This document shows positions 36,408 through 45,960 of a stretch of 64,000 nt of DNA, piece by piece. How positions within the stretch are numbered: position 1 is the first letter of the stretch; the number at the start of each line of letters is the position of its first letter. Both the position numbers and the translations under genes were made by a program. Source of the DNA: Phocoenobacter atlanticus subsp. cyclopteri (GTDB taxonomy: Bacteria; Pseudomonadota; Gammaproteobacteria; Enterobacterales; Pasteurellaceae); assembly GCF_018343795.1 (NCBI RefSeq), contig NZ_CP074346.1, positions 744,001-808,000 of the forward strand, written 5' to 3'. The notes beneath the pieces were generated by a model. The model had not been told where the DNA came from, did not search any database, and saw only the letters and a list, made by a program, of their open reading frames with translations.

Positions 36408-38342
36408 ATGAAATTTTTTTATAAAATATATTATTCTTTCGTTGTTATTTTACTGTACTTTTTTAGTTCAGTTATTTTAGCTCAACAAATAGATTATAAA
36501 GCAGCAGTAGATGATCTTCATCATCGGTTAGATGTTGTGGTCGCTTTGTATGAGAAGGGCGAGGTAGCCCAAGCCAAACGAGATATACAGATGGCGTATT
36601 TTGGGGTATATGAAGATTTAGAAGGACCTATTAGAATTAATTATTCTGCTCAATATAGTATTGAATTAGAAAGTAAATTTGGTGAAATTCGACGTTTAAT
36701 TACTCAAAAAGTCCCTGTTTCACAAATTCAAGAGCAGGTGAATTGGTTAAAAAATGAAATTAGTTCTGTTCCTGAAAAATTAAGCAAAGGACATCAACTT
36801 ATTGCTGAAGGTGATGGGCTTGATAATGAAAATATTGCCTCTAAATGGCAAGAGGTTGCAAATACGATCAGTGAACAAATTAATAATAGTGTTTGGGCAT
36901 ATAAAAATAATGAACAGCAAGAGGCGCTTATTGCTATTAATAAATCGTTGGCAGAATATTATTCTTCAGGTTTATCTGTTGCGTTTAAAGAGAATAATAA
37001 AACAGAAATTGATACTAAAATTTCCACTCTTTTTGCAGAAATAAAAAAACAAATAAAATTAAATCCACAAGATCAAATCCTTCGTAAGAAACAGGTAAAG
37101 GATATCGCCTATCAAGGATATTTACTTACTCAACGTTTAAGTGACGAATTACCTAATTTACCTACTCAATCAATAGTCTCTGCTCAGAATAAAAAAATTG
37201 TAAAAAATGATGTGCAACCTACCGCTATCGAACAAGACTGGAATGACATTAATATCAAAATTTCTACTGTAATTGAACTTGCAATTAAAAAATACCAAAA
37301 AGGAAATATAGATGAAGCTATTGGTGACATTCAGGATAGTTATTTTGATATTTTTGAAGCGAGTGGTTATGAAAATACGATTGGAGCAAAAAATAGTAAG
37401 CTTAAAGTTGAATTAGAGGGATATTTCACTCGTATTGTAAGTTTGATGTCATCAAAACGATCCGTTTCAGAAATAATTAAAGTTCATAATACCCAGAAAG
37501 AAGCCTTTACTCAGGCGGCTGTGATATTAACGGACACTCCTCAAGATTTTTGGAGTGTAGTTATTCAATCTTTTTTGATTTTATTACGAGAAGGATTAGA
37601 GGCAATGTTAGTTGTTGCTGCAATAACAGCTTATCTTGTTAAAAATAATCACCAAGACAAAATGGGAATTGTAAAAAATTCAGTGATTGTAGGTTTAGTG
37701 TGTAGTGTTATTACTGCGTATATATTTGGTGTTGTATTCACAAATTCTGGTGTAAATCAAGAGATCTTAGAAGGGATAACAATGCTTGTTGCCGTTGTCG
37801 TTTTATTCTTTATGAGTTACTGGTTATTATCAAAAGTGGAAGCACATCAATGGCAACTTTATTTAAAAAATAAATTAAGTAGTTCATTAACAAAAGGTTC
37901 TGTTATTGGTTTATGGTTAGCTAGTTTCTTAGCTATATACCGAGAAGGTGCAGAAACGGTGTTATTTTACTTTGCATTATCAGCAGGTGTTAAAGGTGGT
38001 GGATTAGCGAGTATTTCGATTGGCATTATCTTAGCTATAGTGGTATTAATGCTAGTATTCTTTATTATGAAATACACTGTTGTACAACTACCATTGAAAC
38101 TATTTTTTATGTTCACAGGCTCATTTATGTATTTGATGGCCTTTATTTTTGCTGGTAAAGGAATAATGGAGTTGGTTGAGGGCAAAATTATTCAGCCGAC
38201 ATTCCTTTCTTCTGTACCAGAAATACAGTGGTTAGGTATTTATCCTTATATGGAAAGCCTAATTCCCCAACTATTACTGATACTTGCAGCAATTGTTGCT
38301 TGGATAGTAATTAAATTGCGAACAAATAAAGTTACGCAATAA
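36408..38342 (+). CDS. FTR1-family iron permease with long periplasmic N-terminal domain
   Basis: The 644-residue protein has a signal anchor, three periplasmic helical repeats (about residues 33-116, 146-225 and 277-365) and a C-terminal permease domain of about seven helices. The iron-binding motifs REGLE (394-398) and REGAE (512-516) are both present. It resembles the permease of the Campylobacter P19 system and the E. coli FetM type. It first imports iron across the inner membrane, and is first in a run of nine genes ending at 45284. Confidence 0.92.
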   Translation: MKFFYKIYYSFVVILLYFFSSVILAQQIDYKAAVDDLHHRLDVVVALYEKGEVAQAKRDIQMAYFGVYEDLEGPIRINYSAQYSIELESKFGEIRRLITQKVPVSQIQEQVNWLKNEISSVPEKLSKGHQLIAEGDGLDNENIASKWQEVANTISEQINNSVWAYKNNEQQEALIAINKSLAEYYSSGLSVAFKENNKTEIDTKISTLFAEIKKQIKLNPQDQILRKKQVKDIAYQGYLLTQRLSDELPNLPTQSIVSAQNKKIVKNDVQPTAIEQDWNDINIKISTVIELAIKKYQKGNIDEAIGDIQDSYFDIFEASGYENTIGAKNSKLKVELEGYFTRIVSLMSSKRSVSEIIKVHNTQKEAFTQAAVILTDTPQDFWSVVIQSFLILLREGLEAMLVVAAITAYLVKNNHQDKMGIVKNSVIVGLVCSVITAYIFGVVFTNSGVNQEILEGITMLVAVVVLFFMSYWLLSKVEAHQWQLYLKNKLSSSLTKGSVIGLWLASFLAIYREGAETVLFYFALSAGVKGGGLASISIGIILAIVVLMLVFFIMKYTVVQLPLKLFFMFTGSFMYLMAFIFAGKGIMELVEGKIIQPTFLSSVPEIQWLGIYPYMESLIPQLLLILAAIVAWIVIKLRTNKVTQ

Positions 38343-38368
38343 ACTTTTTAATTAAATGGAGAAATCTT

Positions 38369-38890
38369 ATGAAAAAAATTATGTTAGCGAGTATTGTCGC
38401 TGGAGCAATGTTAACTTCAACAACTGCATTTGCTGGAGAAACACCAATTGGTGATACAGTAACTATGAACAATATGGAAATTGCCGCTGTTTATTTACAA
38501 CCAATTACAATGGAACCTCAAGGTTTAATGCGTCCAGCATCACAATCTGATGTTCACTTGGAAGCAGATATTCATGCGACTAAAGGTAACATCAATGGAT
38601 TTGGTGCTGGTGAGTGGATTCCATTCTTAACTATTGATTATAAATTAACAAATACTGACACTGGGAAAACTAAAACTGGTACATTTATGCCTATGATTGC
38701 CAGTGATGGACCTCACTATGGTCAAAATATCAAAATGTTAGGTGTAGGTAACTACAAATTAACTTTCACAATTAAACCACCAGTAACAGAATTATTACGT
38801 CACACAGATAAAGAAACTGGTGTGGGTAAATGGTTTAAACCTTTTGAAGCTAACTATACCTTTAAATATTTAGGTAAACCAAAACCTTAA
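38369..38890 (+). CDS. P19-type periplasmic iron-binding protein
   Basis: The 173-residue protein has a cleavable signal peptide ending AFAGE. The mature part is the Tp34/P19 (EfeO-unrelated) immunoglobulin-like fold, with NNMEIAAVYLQPITMEP, SDVHLEADIHA, TFMPMIASDGPHYGQN and LLRHTDKETGVGKWF. Its His and Met residues fit the copper/iron sites of P19. It hands iron to the FTR1 permease encoded 26 bp upstream. A hairpin terminator follows, so it may be made in larger amounts than the genes after it. Confidence 0.93.
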   Translation: MKKIMLASIVAGAMLTSTTAFAGETPIGDTVTMNNMEIAAVYLQPITMEPQGLMRPASQSDVHLEADIHATKGNINGFGAGEWIPFLTIDYKLTNTDTGKTKTGTFMPMIASDGPHYGQNIKMLGVGNYKLTFTIKPPVTELLRHTDKETGVGKWFKPFEANYTFKYLGKPKP

Positions 38891-38904
38891 TTTTAAGTAT
38901 TATT

Positions 38905-38949
38905 AAAACAATATACTCATATTTTATTTTGAGTATATTGTTTTTGTCT
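38905..38949 (+). terminator. hairpin between the P19 gene and the rest of the locus
   Basis: AAAACAATATACTC (38905-38918) pairs with GAGTATATTGTTTT (38931-38944) perfectly over 14 bp, followed by T-rich sequence. It lies within the gene run, so it probably works as a partial terminator. Confidence 0.75.
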
Positions 38950-38977
38950 TTTATTTTCTTACTTTGCAGAGTGTACT

Positions 38978-40396
38978 ATGAGCTTTTATCTTTCACAGTT
39001 TATTACTTATCTTTTGTTCCCTGCATTTTTAAGTGGGCTGGTTTTGTCGAATGTTAAAACGTATCTTTATAAACGACAACTCCTAGTTTCTTTATTAGGT
39101 ATTATTACAGGTGCAACATTATTTCTATTATTACCTTGGCAACAAAAGTGGATTTTTATTGTTGCAAGTATTGCTTTAGTTACTTATGCAGTAATTATTT
39201 TATATGGTATTCGGGAATTATTTAAAAAACAAAACCTAGTTAAAGTAACCAATACAACATATATTCATCTTTTTATAATAATAATTTTATTTTCTATTTT
39301 TTTTACATCTAGTTATTTTTGGGCAAGGATTGGTCAATTAGGAATGTTATCTACAACCAGTGTCATTAATACAGATATGGTACTCAATTCCTTTATGCCG
39401 ATTTTAGGCTTTATACTTATTTCTTTTATTAGTTTTGCGTTATCATCAGAATTAAAGCTACCTAGAGTTACTCATAATATATTAATTATCGTGATTAGCT
39501 TACTTGCTATTTTACCATTATCTGGAGAATGGATGTTGGTAATGATTAAGTTAAATACTGATTTATTAGATATATTTAATTTAAGTTATATTGCAAAAGT
39601 TAATTATTATATTTGGTTATATCCTTATCTTCTTCTGTGCTGTTTTATTGGGATATTAATTTATTATTGGAAAATTCAAGTTTTTCCTGCAATTCAAAAT
39701 ACACAATCAAAAAATGATCATATTGAACATCGATTAGCATTGGCACAACAAAAAATGAAACAAAGCTACTTAAAACGTTTCATTCTACTTGTTGTCACCT
39801 TATTTTCTATTTTATTGTGGTGGGATTTGGTTGCATCAAATCCAATAGAAAGAAGCCCAGCGATTGAAGTCAAGTTAGGTGTAGATAATGCAATACATTT
39901 AAATATTGAAAAAAATAAATTAGATGATAGTGACTTACATCGTTTTTCTTGGGTGGCAAGTGATGGTAAAGAAGTCCGATTTTTTGTTATTCGTCATTAT
40001 GCAGATCAATCGAAATATGGTGTTGTTTTTGATTCTTGTATGTTGTGTGGTGATGCAGGTTATGCAAAAGAAGGAAATAATGTGATTTGTCTTGCTTGTG
40101 GGGTACGTATTTTTATCCCATCAATTGGTCGTAAAGGTGGCTGTAATCCAATCCCTATTGATAAATGGACACAAAAAGATAATGAAATCATTATCCCTCA
40201 AACATCATTAGAGATGGGGTTACGTTTTTTTGGCACGGTGTTATCAATCGATGTTGTTGATCCTGTTAACGGTAAACATTTAATTAATACAGAGGCACCA
40301 TATCAATATCAATATGGTAACAAGGCTTACTTTTTTACAGAAAAAGAGTCTTATGATCTATTTCGTAATGACCCATTGAAATATATTAAGGAGTAA
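38978..40396 (+). CDS. DUF2318 membrane protein with two CxxC pairs
   Basis: The 472-residue protein has about eight membrane helices in residues 1-290 and a C-terminal domain facing the periplasm. That domain carries CMLCGDAGYAKEGNNVICLA then CGVRIFIPSIGRKGGC, i.e. two CxxC pairs and another Cys, the DUF2318 signature thought to bind metal or iron-sulfur. It corresponds in position to Cj1660 of the Campylobacter jejuni P19 locus. A role in electron transfer or metal handling is inferred. Confidence 0.85.
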   Translation: MSFYLSQFITYLLFPAFLSGLVLSNVKTYLYKRQLLVSLLGIITGATLFLLLPWQQKWIFIVASIALVTYAVIILYGIRELFKKQNLVKVTNTTYIHLFIIIILFSIFFTSSYFWARIGQLGMLSTTSVINTDMVLNSFMPILGFILISFISFALSSELKLPRVTHNILIIVISLLAILPLSGEWMLVMIKLNTDLLDIFNLSYIAKVNYYIWLYPYLLLCCFIGILIYYWKIQVFPAIQNTQSKNDHIEHRLALAQQKMKQSYLKRFILLVVTLFSILLWWDLVASNPIERSPAIEVKLGVDNAIHLNIEKNKLDDSDLHRFSWVASDGKEVRFFVIRHYADQSKYGVVFDSCMLCGDAGYAKEGNNVICLACGVRIFIPSIGRKGGCNPIPIDKWTQKDNEIIIPQTSLEMGLRFFGTVLSIDVVDPVNGKHLINTEAPYQYQYGNKAYFFTEKESYDLFRNDPLKYIKE

Positions 40397-40398
40397 AT

Positions 40399-41685
40399 AT
40401 GTTCTGGAATATGTTACGTCAATCTTGGAAAAATGATGTAAATCGAAAGTTAATGGCTGTATTAACAGTATTCCTTGCAACGAGTTTAATCAGTGCCTTA
40501 TTGATTATTTCTATTGGAATTGGAGATAAAATTTCATATGAGATGAAAAATTATGGTGCGAATATTAAAATTACACCAGCAGGACAGGTTGTATTGCCAA
40601 AATGGTTAGATTTAAAACAACGCCAAACAACACAGGATTTTTTAGCCGAACGAGATTTACCACAAATCAAAGATATTTTTTGGAGAAATAATATCGTTGG
40701 CTTCGCACCTTGGTTACAAGGAGAGGTTGAAGCCAGAGTAGATAATGAAAAAACACAATCTATTCTTATTAAAGGAACTTTCTTTGATAAATCTCTCCCC
40801 ATTCGTGATGAGGAAGATTACCATACAGGCAATAAGATCATTTCAAGCTATTGGAAAATAACAGGAAAATGGGCTGAAGATGATAAAAATCAAGCATTGA
40901 TTGGTAAACAATTGGCAAAAAAAACAGGTTGGAAACAAAATACGGTTGTACATCTCAATGGAAAACAAAATATAAGAGTAACTATTGCAGGAATTTTAGA
41001 TTCAGGTGATGATAATGATGATAGTCTTATTCTTTCACTTAGTGATGCACAAAAACTTTTAGGTTTACAAGGTAAAATTCAAAGTATTAATGTTTCTGCA
41101 TTAACTGTGCCAGAGAACGAACTTTCTCATCGAGCACATAATGATTTAGATACTTTAGATGCTGATGAATACGATCGTTGGTTTTGTACTGCTTATGCCT
41201 CATCAATTTCATTTCAGCTGGAAAAAGCATTGAGTAATGTCGTCGTCAATCCGGTATGGCAAGTTGCGGCCTCTGAAGGTGTCATTATTAGTAAAATTCA
41301 AAGTTTATTATTTATGGTCACACTTGCTGCACTACTTGCTGCTGCGATGGGGATCTCCTCCTTAATGACTAATGCGATTTTACAACGCTCAAAAGAAATT
41401 GGATTAATGAAAGCATTGGGAGCAACAGTTTCAGAAATTTATTTACTCTTTTACTCAGAATCTATTTTATGTTCATTGATAGGTGGACTATTAGGATGTC
41501 TTGTAGGCTGGTTACTTTCTTTAGCAATGGGATATGCACTTTTTGGATCTTTTATTTCATTTCATTGGGTGGTGATGTTTGTGGTTATTATTGTATCAAT
41601 ATTGATTGCACTTATCGGAACTTGGTTTCCAGCCCGTCGAATTACTCACCTTTATCCTGTAGAGGTACTTTATGGCAATCAATAA
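40399..41685 (+). CDS. MacB/FtsX-type ABC permease 1
   Basis: The 428-residue protein has the MacB-like layout: one N-terminal helix (about residues 20-45), a large periplasmic domain, and three C-terminal helices. The FtsX motif ILQRSKEIGLMKALGATVSE is in the cytoplasmic loop. It begins 2 bp after the DUF2318 gene and overlaps the next permease by 14 bp. The two permeases and the ATPase at 42819 should form one transporter, equivalent to Cj1661-Cj1663. What it moves is not known. Confidence 0.9.
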   Translation: MFWNMLRQSWKNDVNRKLMAVLTVFLATSLISALLIISIGIGDKISYEMKNYGANIKITPAGQVVLPKWLDLKQRQTTQDFLAERDLPQIKDIFWRNNIVGFAPWLQGEVEARVDNEKTQSILIKGTFFDKSLPIRDEEDYHTGNKIISSYWKITGKWAEDDKNQALIGKQLAKKTGWKQNTVVHLNGKQNIRVTIAGILDSGDDNDDSLILSLSDAQKLLGLQGKIQSINVSALTVPENELSHRAHNDLDTLDADEYDRWFCTAYASSISFQLEKALSNVVVNPVWQVAASEGVIISKIQSLLFMVTLAALLAAAMGISSLMTNAILQRSKEIGLMKALGATVSEIYLLFYSESILCSLIGGLLGCLVGWLLSLAMGYALFGSFISFHWVVMFVVIIVSILIALIGTWFPARRITHLYPVEVLYGNQ

Positions 41686-42817
41686 TATAAAAATAACTCA
41701 ATCACTCTATAAATTATTGATATTACGCTCAATTCGTTTACGTATACGACGTATTTCAGTCGTTTTCTTAGCTTTAATGACAGGTGCTGCAATTATCACT
41801 GCAATGGCATCGGTTTATTTTGATATTAATATTAAAATGAGTAAAGAATTAAGAACATTTGGTCCCAATTTATTTGTAAGCTCTAATGGAAAGACCCCAT
41901 TTACAATGCAGGACTATCAAAAAACATTGACCCTTGCAAAAAATGGTGAAGTTGTCGCATCAAGTCCTTATTTGTACGGTTTGGCACGTATTGATTTGGA
42001 TAAAGTTGTTTTGATGGGGGTAGATTTTTTTCAATTAAAAAAATTAGTCCCATTTTGGCAAATAAAAGGACAATGGGTAGCGGTGAGTTTCGATGAAAAT
42101 AATGCAATGATAGGAAGTAAACTAGCTAAAAAATTAGGTTTAAAAATTGGTCAAAAAATTAATCTTATTGATGAGCGAAGAAAACATTCGTTAATAATTA
42201 AAGGAATTATTGAAACAGGAGCAGCGGAAGACAACTACCTTATTGTAAATATTCCGTTGGTGCAGAAATGGTTACACCAAGAAAATAAAATTAATTATGC
42301 GATGTATAGTGTGTTAAATAATCAAAACCAAGTAAAACAGTTCGAACAAGAATTGCATAAGGCAATGCCTGAATATACAGTTAGACCAATACTAAAGGTT
42401 TCTGATTCAGAGGGTAAAATACTGGATAAAGTTAAAATATTAATGGGTGTAGTTTCTGTGATTATATTAATTTTATCTACACTTTGTGTTAATACAACAT
42501 TAACAGCAATGGTATCAGAACGTCGCAAAGAATTTGCATTACAAAAAGCATTAGGAGCATCTAAAAAAGCAATTATGCAACAAATTTTAAGTGAAACCGC
42601 TATTATTACTACTACAGCGATTATTATTGGATTAATTATTGGATTTGGATTAGCTCAAATTTTAGGTAAAACTGTTTTTTATTCGACTATTGATCTACGT
42701 TGGCAAATTTTTCCAATTACAGTATTATCATCGGTATTAGCAGGGCTTATAGCAGTAATTATGCCAACAATGAAAGCAATAAATTATCAACCAGCTAGAG
42801 TTTTGAAAGGAGAATAA
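41672..42817 (+). CDS. MacB/FtsX-type ABC permease 2
   Basis: The 381-residue protein has the same layout as the permease before it, with an N-terminal helix, periplasmic domain, and a cytoplasmic loop motif AMVSERRKEFALQKALGASK ahead of the last two helices. It likely pairs with the first permease. It overlaps that gene by 14 bp and stops 1 bp before the ATPase gene. Confidence 0.9.
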   Translation: MAINNIKITQSLYKLLILRSIRLRIRRISVVFLALMTGAAIITAMASVYFDINIKMSKELRTFGPNLFVSSNGKTPFTMQDYQKTLTLAKNGEVVASSPYLYGLARIDLDKVVLMGVDFFQLKKLVPFWQIKGQWVAVSFDENNAMIGSKLAKKLGLKIGQKINLIDERRKHSLIIKGIIETGAAEDNYLIVNIPLVQKWLHQENKINYAMYSVLNNQNQVKQFEQELHKAMPEYTVRPILKVSDSEGKILDKVKILMGVVSVIILILSTLCVNTTLTAMVSERRKEFALQKALGASKKAIMQQILSETAIITTTAIIIGLIIGFGLAQILGKTVFYSTIDLRWQIFPITVLSSVLAGLIAVIMPTMKAINYQPARVLKGE

Positions 42818-42818
42818 A

Positions 42819-43517
42819 ATGTCTAAAATTGTAATAGAAACTCAAAATTTATGTAAGCATTTTAAAAATGTGGTGGCATTAGATAATATCAATATTCAAA
42901 TTCGTGCTGGAGAATTTGTGTCCATTATGGGAGCATCGGGTTCTGGAAAAACAACATTAATGAATATTTTAACCTGTTTAGATACAGCAACCAGTGGTAA
43001 TGTAATTTTAGATGGCGTAGATACAGTTGAATTAGATGAAGAGGCTCGTCGAGTATTTCGTTCTCGTAAAATAGGATTAGTTTTCCAACAATTTCATTTA
43101 ATTCCTTATTTAACCGCTTTAGAGAACGTGATGTTAGCACAATATTATCATAGTGTAACAGATATTGATGCGGCTAAAAAAGTAATGGAACAAGTAGGAT
43201 TAGGTTCTCGTTTTGAACATTTACCTAACCAGCTTTCAGGCGGAGAGCAGCAAAGAGTGTGTATTGCAAGAGCGTTAGTAAACCAGCCACCAATTATTTT
43301 TGCTGATGAACCGACTGGTAATCTTGATGAAGAAAATGAAAAAATTGTTCTTCAATTACTGGAAGAGTTACATCAACAAGGGAGAACTATTGTGATGGTA
43401 ACGCATAATCCAGATCTAGGACAAAGAACAGATCGTATTATTCGTTTACAACATGGAAAATATATGGGTGAAGATAGAATAAAAAAAACTACTCACGCTA
43501 GTAAATCAATGGAGTAA
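42819..43517 (+). CDS. ABC transporter ATPase of the MacB/LolD type
   Basis: The 232-residue ATPase has Walker [10 protein letters not shown], a Q-loop in [10 protein letters not shown], the signature LSGGEQQR, Walker [13 protein letters not shown] and the H-loop MVTHNPD. It energises the two permeases encoded directly upstream. MacB-type ATPases drive mechanical work across the membrane rather than substrate passage through it. Confidence 0.95.
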   Translation: MSKIVIETQNLCKHFKNVVALDNINIQIRAGEFVSIMGASGSGKTTLMNILTCLDTATSGNVILDGVDTVELDEEARRVFRSRKIGLVFQQFHLIPYLTALENVMLAQYYHSVTDIDAAKKVMEQVGLGSRFEHLPNQLSGGEQQRVCIARALVNQPPIIFADEPTGNLDEENEKIVLQLLEELHQQGRTIVMVTHNPDLGQRTDRIIRLQHGKYMGEDRIKKTTHASKSME

Positions 43518-43519
43518 TA

Positions 43520-44017
43520 ATGAAAAATAGCATTAAATTATTTCTTATCATCAATGTTATTTTTATAGTATCTAGTTGTAAGGAACAAACACTAGCATTA
43601 GGTGAACTTGCCCCTGATTTGGCGATAAAAAATGCCCAAGGTCAGCGAGTAAAATTAAGTGATTATAAAGATCAACCTATTCTTCTTGAATTTTGGTCAC
43701 AAACTTGTGGAGCTTGTATTGCAGCGGTGCCTATTTTAAATAAACTTCACCAACAAAATAAAGAACGATTAGTGATTATTTCTATTGCCACTGATATGAC
43801 AGAAACACAGTTAAATATTTACAAAGAAGAGAAAAAAATTGAATATTTGTTAACAGCGGATCAATTAAATATTTCTCAAGAAAGATATAAAGTGATGGGT
43901 TATCCAACAATTTTTTATCTTAATAAAAATCATATTTTAGAAAGAGTACAACAAGGTTTAAGTAGTGATCCTAATTGGCAAGTCAATATAACAAAGTGGA
44001 TTACTAAACAAAATTAA
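43520..44017 (+). CDS. thioredoxin-like (TlpA/ResA) lipoprotein
   Basis: The 165-residue protein has a lipobox with Cys20 (IVSSC) and a TlpA-like thioredoxin domain. The active site is CGAC at residues 63-66 (FWSQTCGACIAAVP), with the cis-Pro motif GYPTIFYL. It is anchored in the membrane facing the periplasm and should handle thiol-disulfide exchange. It corresponds to Cj1664/Cj1665 of the C. jejuni P19 locus. Confidence 0.92.
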   Translation: MKNSIKLFLIINVIFIVSSCKEQTLALGELAPDLAIKNAQGQRVKLSDYKDQPILLEFWSQTCGACIAAVPILNKLHQQNKERLVIISIATDMTETQLNIYKEEKKIEYLLTADQLNISQERYKVMGYPTIFYLNKNHILERVQQGLSSDPNWQVNITKWITKQN

Positions 44018-44048
44018 TTATTTTTTATAACAACAGAGGAGATTTATT

Positions 44049-44528
44049 ATGAAGTTAAATAAATTAGTATTCGCTATTGGACTTAGTGCATTAATGGTTG
44101 CACCAAGTTACGCTCATAATGAAAATATCGTAAACAATACACAGATAATAAAAAACATTCCTTCAATTGAGTTTGAAAAGCCTCAAATTTTCCAAGTTAG
44201 AGAAGGAGCGAAAGCAACAGGTAGTAAAATGACAATTCACAATGGTAGTGATAAAGATCTGATCATTACTAATTTCAAATGTGAAGGTTTTGGAGAAACA
44301 ATGTTGCACGATTCAAAGTTTGTTAATGGTGAACGTAAAATGTTTATGATCAAAAAAATTGTTATTTCTGCACACACTAAAAAAGTAATTTCACCAAATA
44401 CAATGCATTTTATGATGTTTCAACCAGAACGTAAATTTAAGATTGGTGAATACTTAAAAATGACTCTAGAAACTAATTTGGGAACAATACCTGTAATTGC
44501 TGAAATTGTTCCTCGTCGTTTAAAATAA
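44049..44528 (+). CDS. PCu(A)C-like copper-chaperone-fold protein
   Basis: The 159-residue protein has a signal peptide ending SYAHN and a DUF461-type domain. It includes MTIHNGSDKDLIITNFKCEG, an MLH metal-ligand pair, a Met-rich stretch (KMFMIKK) and the C-terminal NTMHFMMF, close to the H(M)x(n)M...HxM pattern of periplasmic copper chaperones. The sixth His/Met motif is not exact. Its place in an iron locus suggests binding copper or iron in the periplasm. A GAGGAG site precedes the ATG. Confidence 0.75.
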   Translation: MKLNKLVFAIGLSALMVAPSYAHNENIVNNTQIIKNIPSIEFEKPQIFQVREGAKATGSKMTIHNGSDKDLIITNFKCEGFGETMLHDSKFVNGERKMFMIKKIVISAHTKKVISPNTMHFMMFQPERKFKIGEYLKMTLETNLGTIPVIAEIVPRRLK

Positions 44529-44544
44529 TTTTAGTGTAATAATT

Positions 44545-45284
44545 ATGAAAAAATATACCGCTATTTTAATGATAATGTTTTTTTAGGCGTAGGATTAACT
44601 GCTTGTGATGGAGATAATAAATCTTCTAAAAAATTAATAGTCCATACAGAAAAAAAACCTGTTCCAGTGATTAATGATTGGCGAATTGCATTATTAGAAT
44701 CGGTAAATTTATCTCCTCAGAAAGAGGAAATTAAATTAAGTTTACAAAGTAATCTAACACGCTTTTCGTTAAATCGTAAAACAGGCAAGGTAACACCAAT
44801 AAATGATGTTGTTGCTCGTTTTAATTGGCCATTAGATTTAACAAAAAAGTCAAGTGATGTACCAATTGAAGCACAAAAATTACATATCAAACATTTACCT
44901 GAAGCACTTCCATTTTGGAAGCTAAAGGAACAATCAAAAATTATTATTCCAGTGACGGTATGGGGAAAATTTGGATTTTCAGTAGGATTTTTAGCCATTA
45001 ATTTACCAGATAAAACAATTGCAGGTGTACGCTTTTATCACTCTGAAGATACCCCAGGATTGGGACAAGAGGTTTTAAATGCCGATTTTGGACAACGTTT
45101 TGTAGGTAAGCATCTATTTGGAAAAGAACAACAGTTTCAACTCAAACTGACTAATTCAAAAATAGCTGACTCCAATCAATTTGAAGTGGATGGTATTACT
45201 GGAGCAACTATCACGAGCAGTGGAATACAAAAAGCTGTTGAGTTTTGGACAGGTCATAATGCTTATGCACCAATACTTAAGTAA
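44545..45284 (+). pseudogene. FMN-binding (flavinylated) lipoprotein, frameshifted in a T7 tract
   Basis: The 3' part carries the FMN-binding motif DGITGATIT near the C terminus, the flavinylation site of NqrC/RnfG-like domains (D-x-x-[ST]-G-A-[ST]-x-T). The 5' end encodes MKKYTAILMIMFF, then stops after a run of seven T (44578-44584). One more T would continue as LGVGLTAC, a lipobox. As read, the signal is split from the domain. A start at 44667 would give a 205-residue protein with no signal. It may be real, phase variable or a sequencing error. Confidence 0.8.
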
Positions 45285-45381
45285 TAAATATTTCACTAAA
45301 GTATGATCATATACATATTCAGTTAAAATAAACCTTATTATAGCGGTGACTTATTGAACAAAATTTGCAAAAAGTGTATTT

Positions 45382-45409
45382 GTAGAGGCGTAGCATGCTA
45401 CGCCTCTAC
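45382..45409. repeat. perfect 28-bp palindrome
   Basis: The arm GTAGAGGCGTAGCA is followed directly by its exact complement. It lies just after the FMN-binding gene. It is the same class as the elements at 2721, 5395 and 17548, which also start GTAG or GG-rich arms near gene ends. Confidence 0.75.
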
Positions 45410-45534
45410 GCTAGATAAAAGTAAAAAGTTTGCGATTACTCTGAAAGTAAAATAACATCACCATAAAATATACTTGAATATAATATACGAATATATTATT
45501 ATGCTCTTTTAAGATGAGTATGATAGGAGTTGGT

Positions 45535-45960
45535 ATGTGGTCTAAAGAAGTAACAATTAAAACAAATGCAACACGTGAGCAAGTTTGGACATTGTGGTCT
45601 GATGTTGAAAATTGGCATAAATGGGATAATGACATTGAATTTGCTAAATTGAATGGAAAATTTGAAGAGGGCGTTTGTGGTATTTTAAAGCCTTGCCAAG
45701 CTCCTAAATCGAAGTTTGAGTTGATTACAGTAGATAAATTTAATGAATTTACGACACGTGCATTTTTACCCCTTACAAAAATAGATTTTATCCATAAAAT
45801 AACTGAAAAAGAAGGGGGGATTTATATAACACACGCTGTTCAAATAACGGGATTATTGACTTTTTTATTTTCAAAAATTATTGGTGAAAAAATTATAAAA
45901 GGACTTCCTAATACAATGAATAATTTATCAGAGATGGCAGAAAAGGTGAGTAATGAATAA
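45535..45960 (+). CDS. SRPBCC-family (polyketide cyclase-like) protein
   Basis: The 141-residue protein has the SRPBCC fold: VTIKTNATREQVWTLWSDVE then NWHKWDNDIEFAKL, a beta-sheet core and a long C-terminal helix. The start at 45535 is preferred because GGAG lies five bases upstream, seven codons inside the longest frame. It overlaps a MarR-type regulator gene by 8 bp, so the pair is probably one operon. The ligand is unknown. Confidence 0.82.
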   Translation: MWSKEVTIKTNATREQVWTLWSDVENWHKWDNDIEFAKLNGKFEEGVCGILKPCQAPKSKFELITVDKFNEFTTRAFLPLTKIDFIHKITEKEGGIYITHAVQITGLLTFLFSKIIGEKIIKGLPNTMNNLSEMAEKVSNE

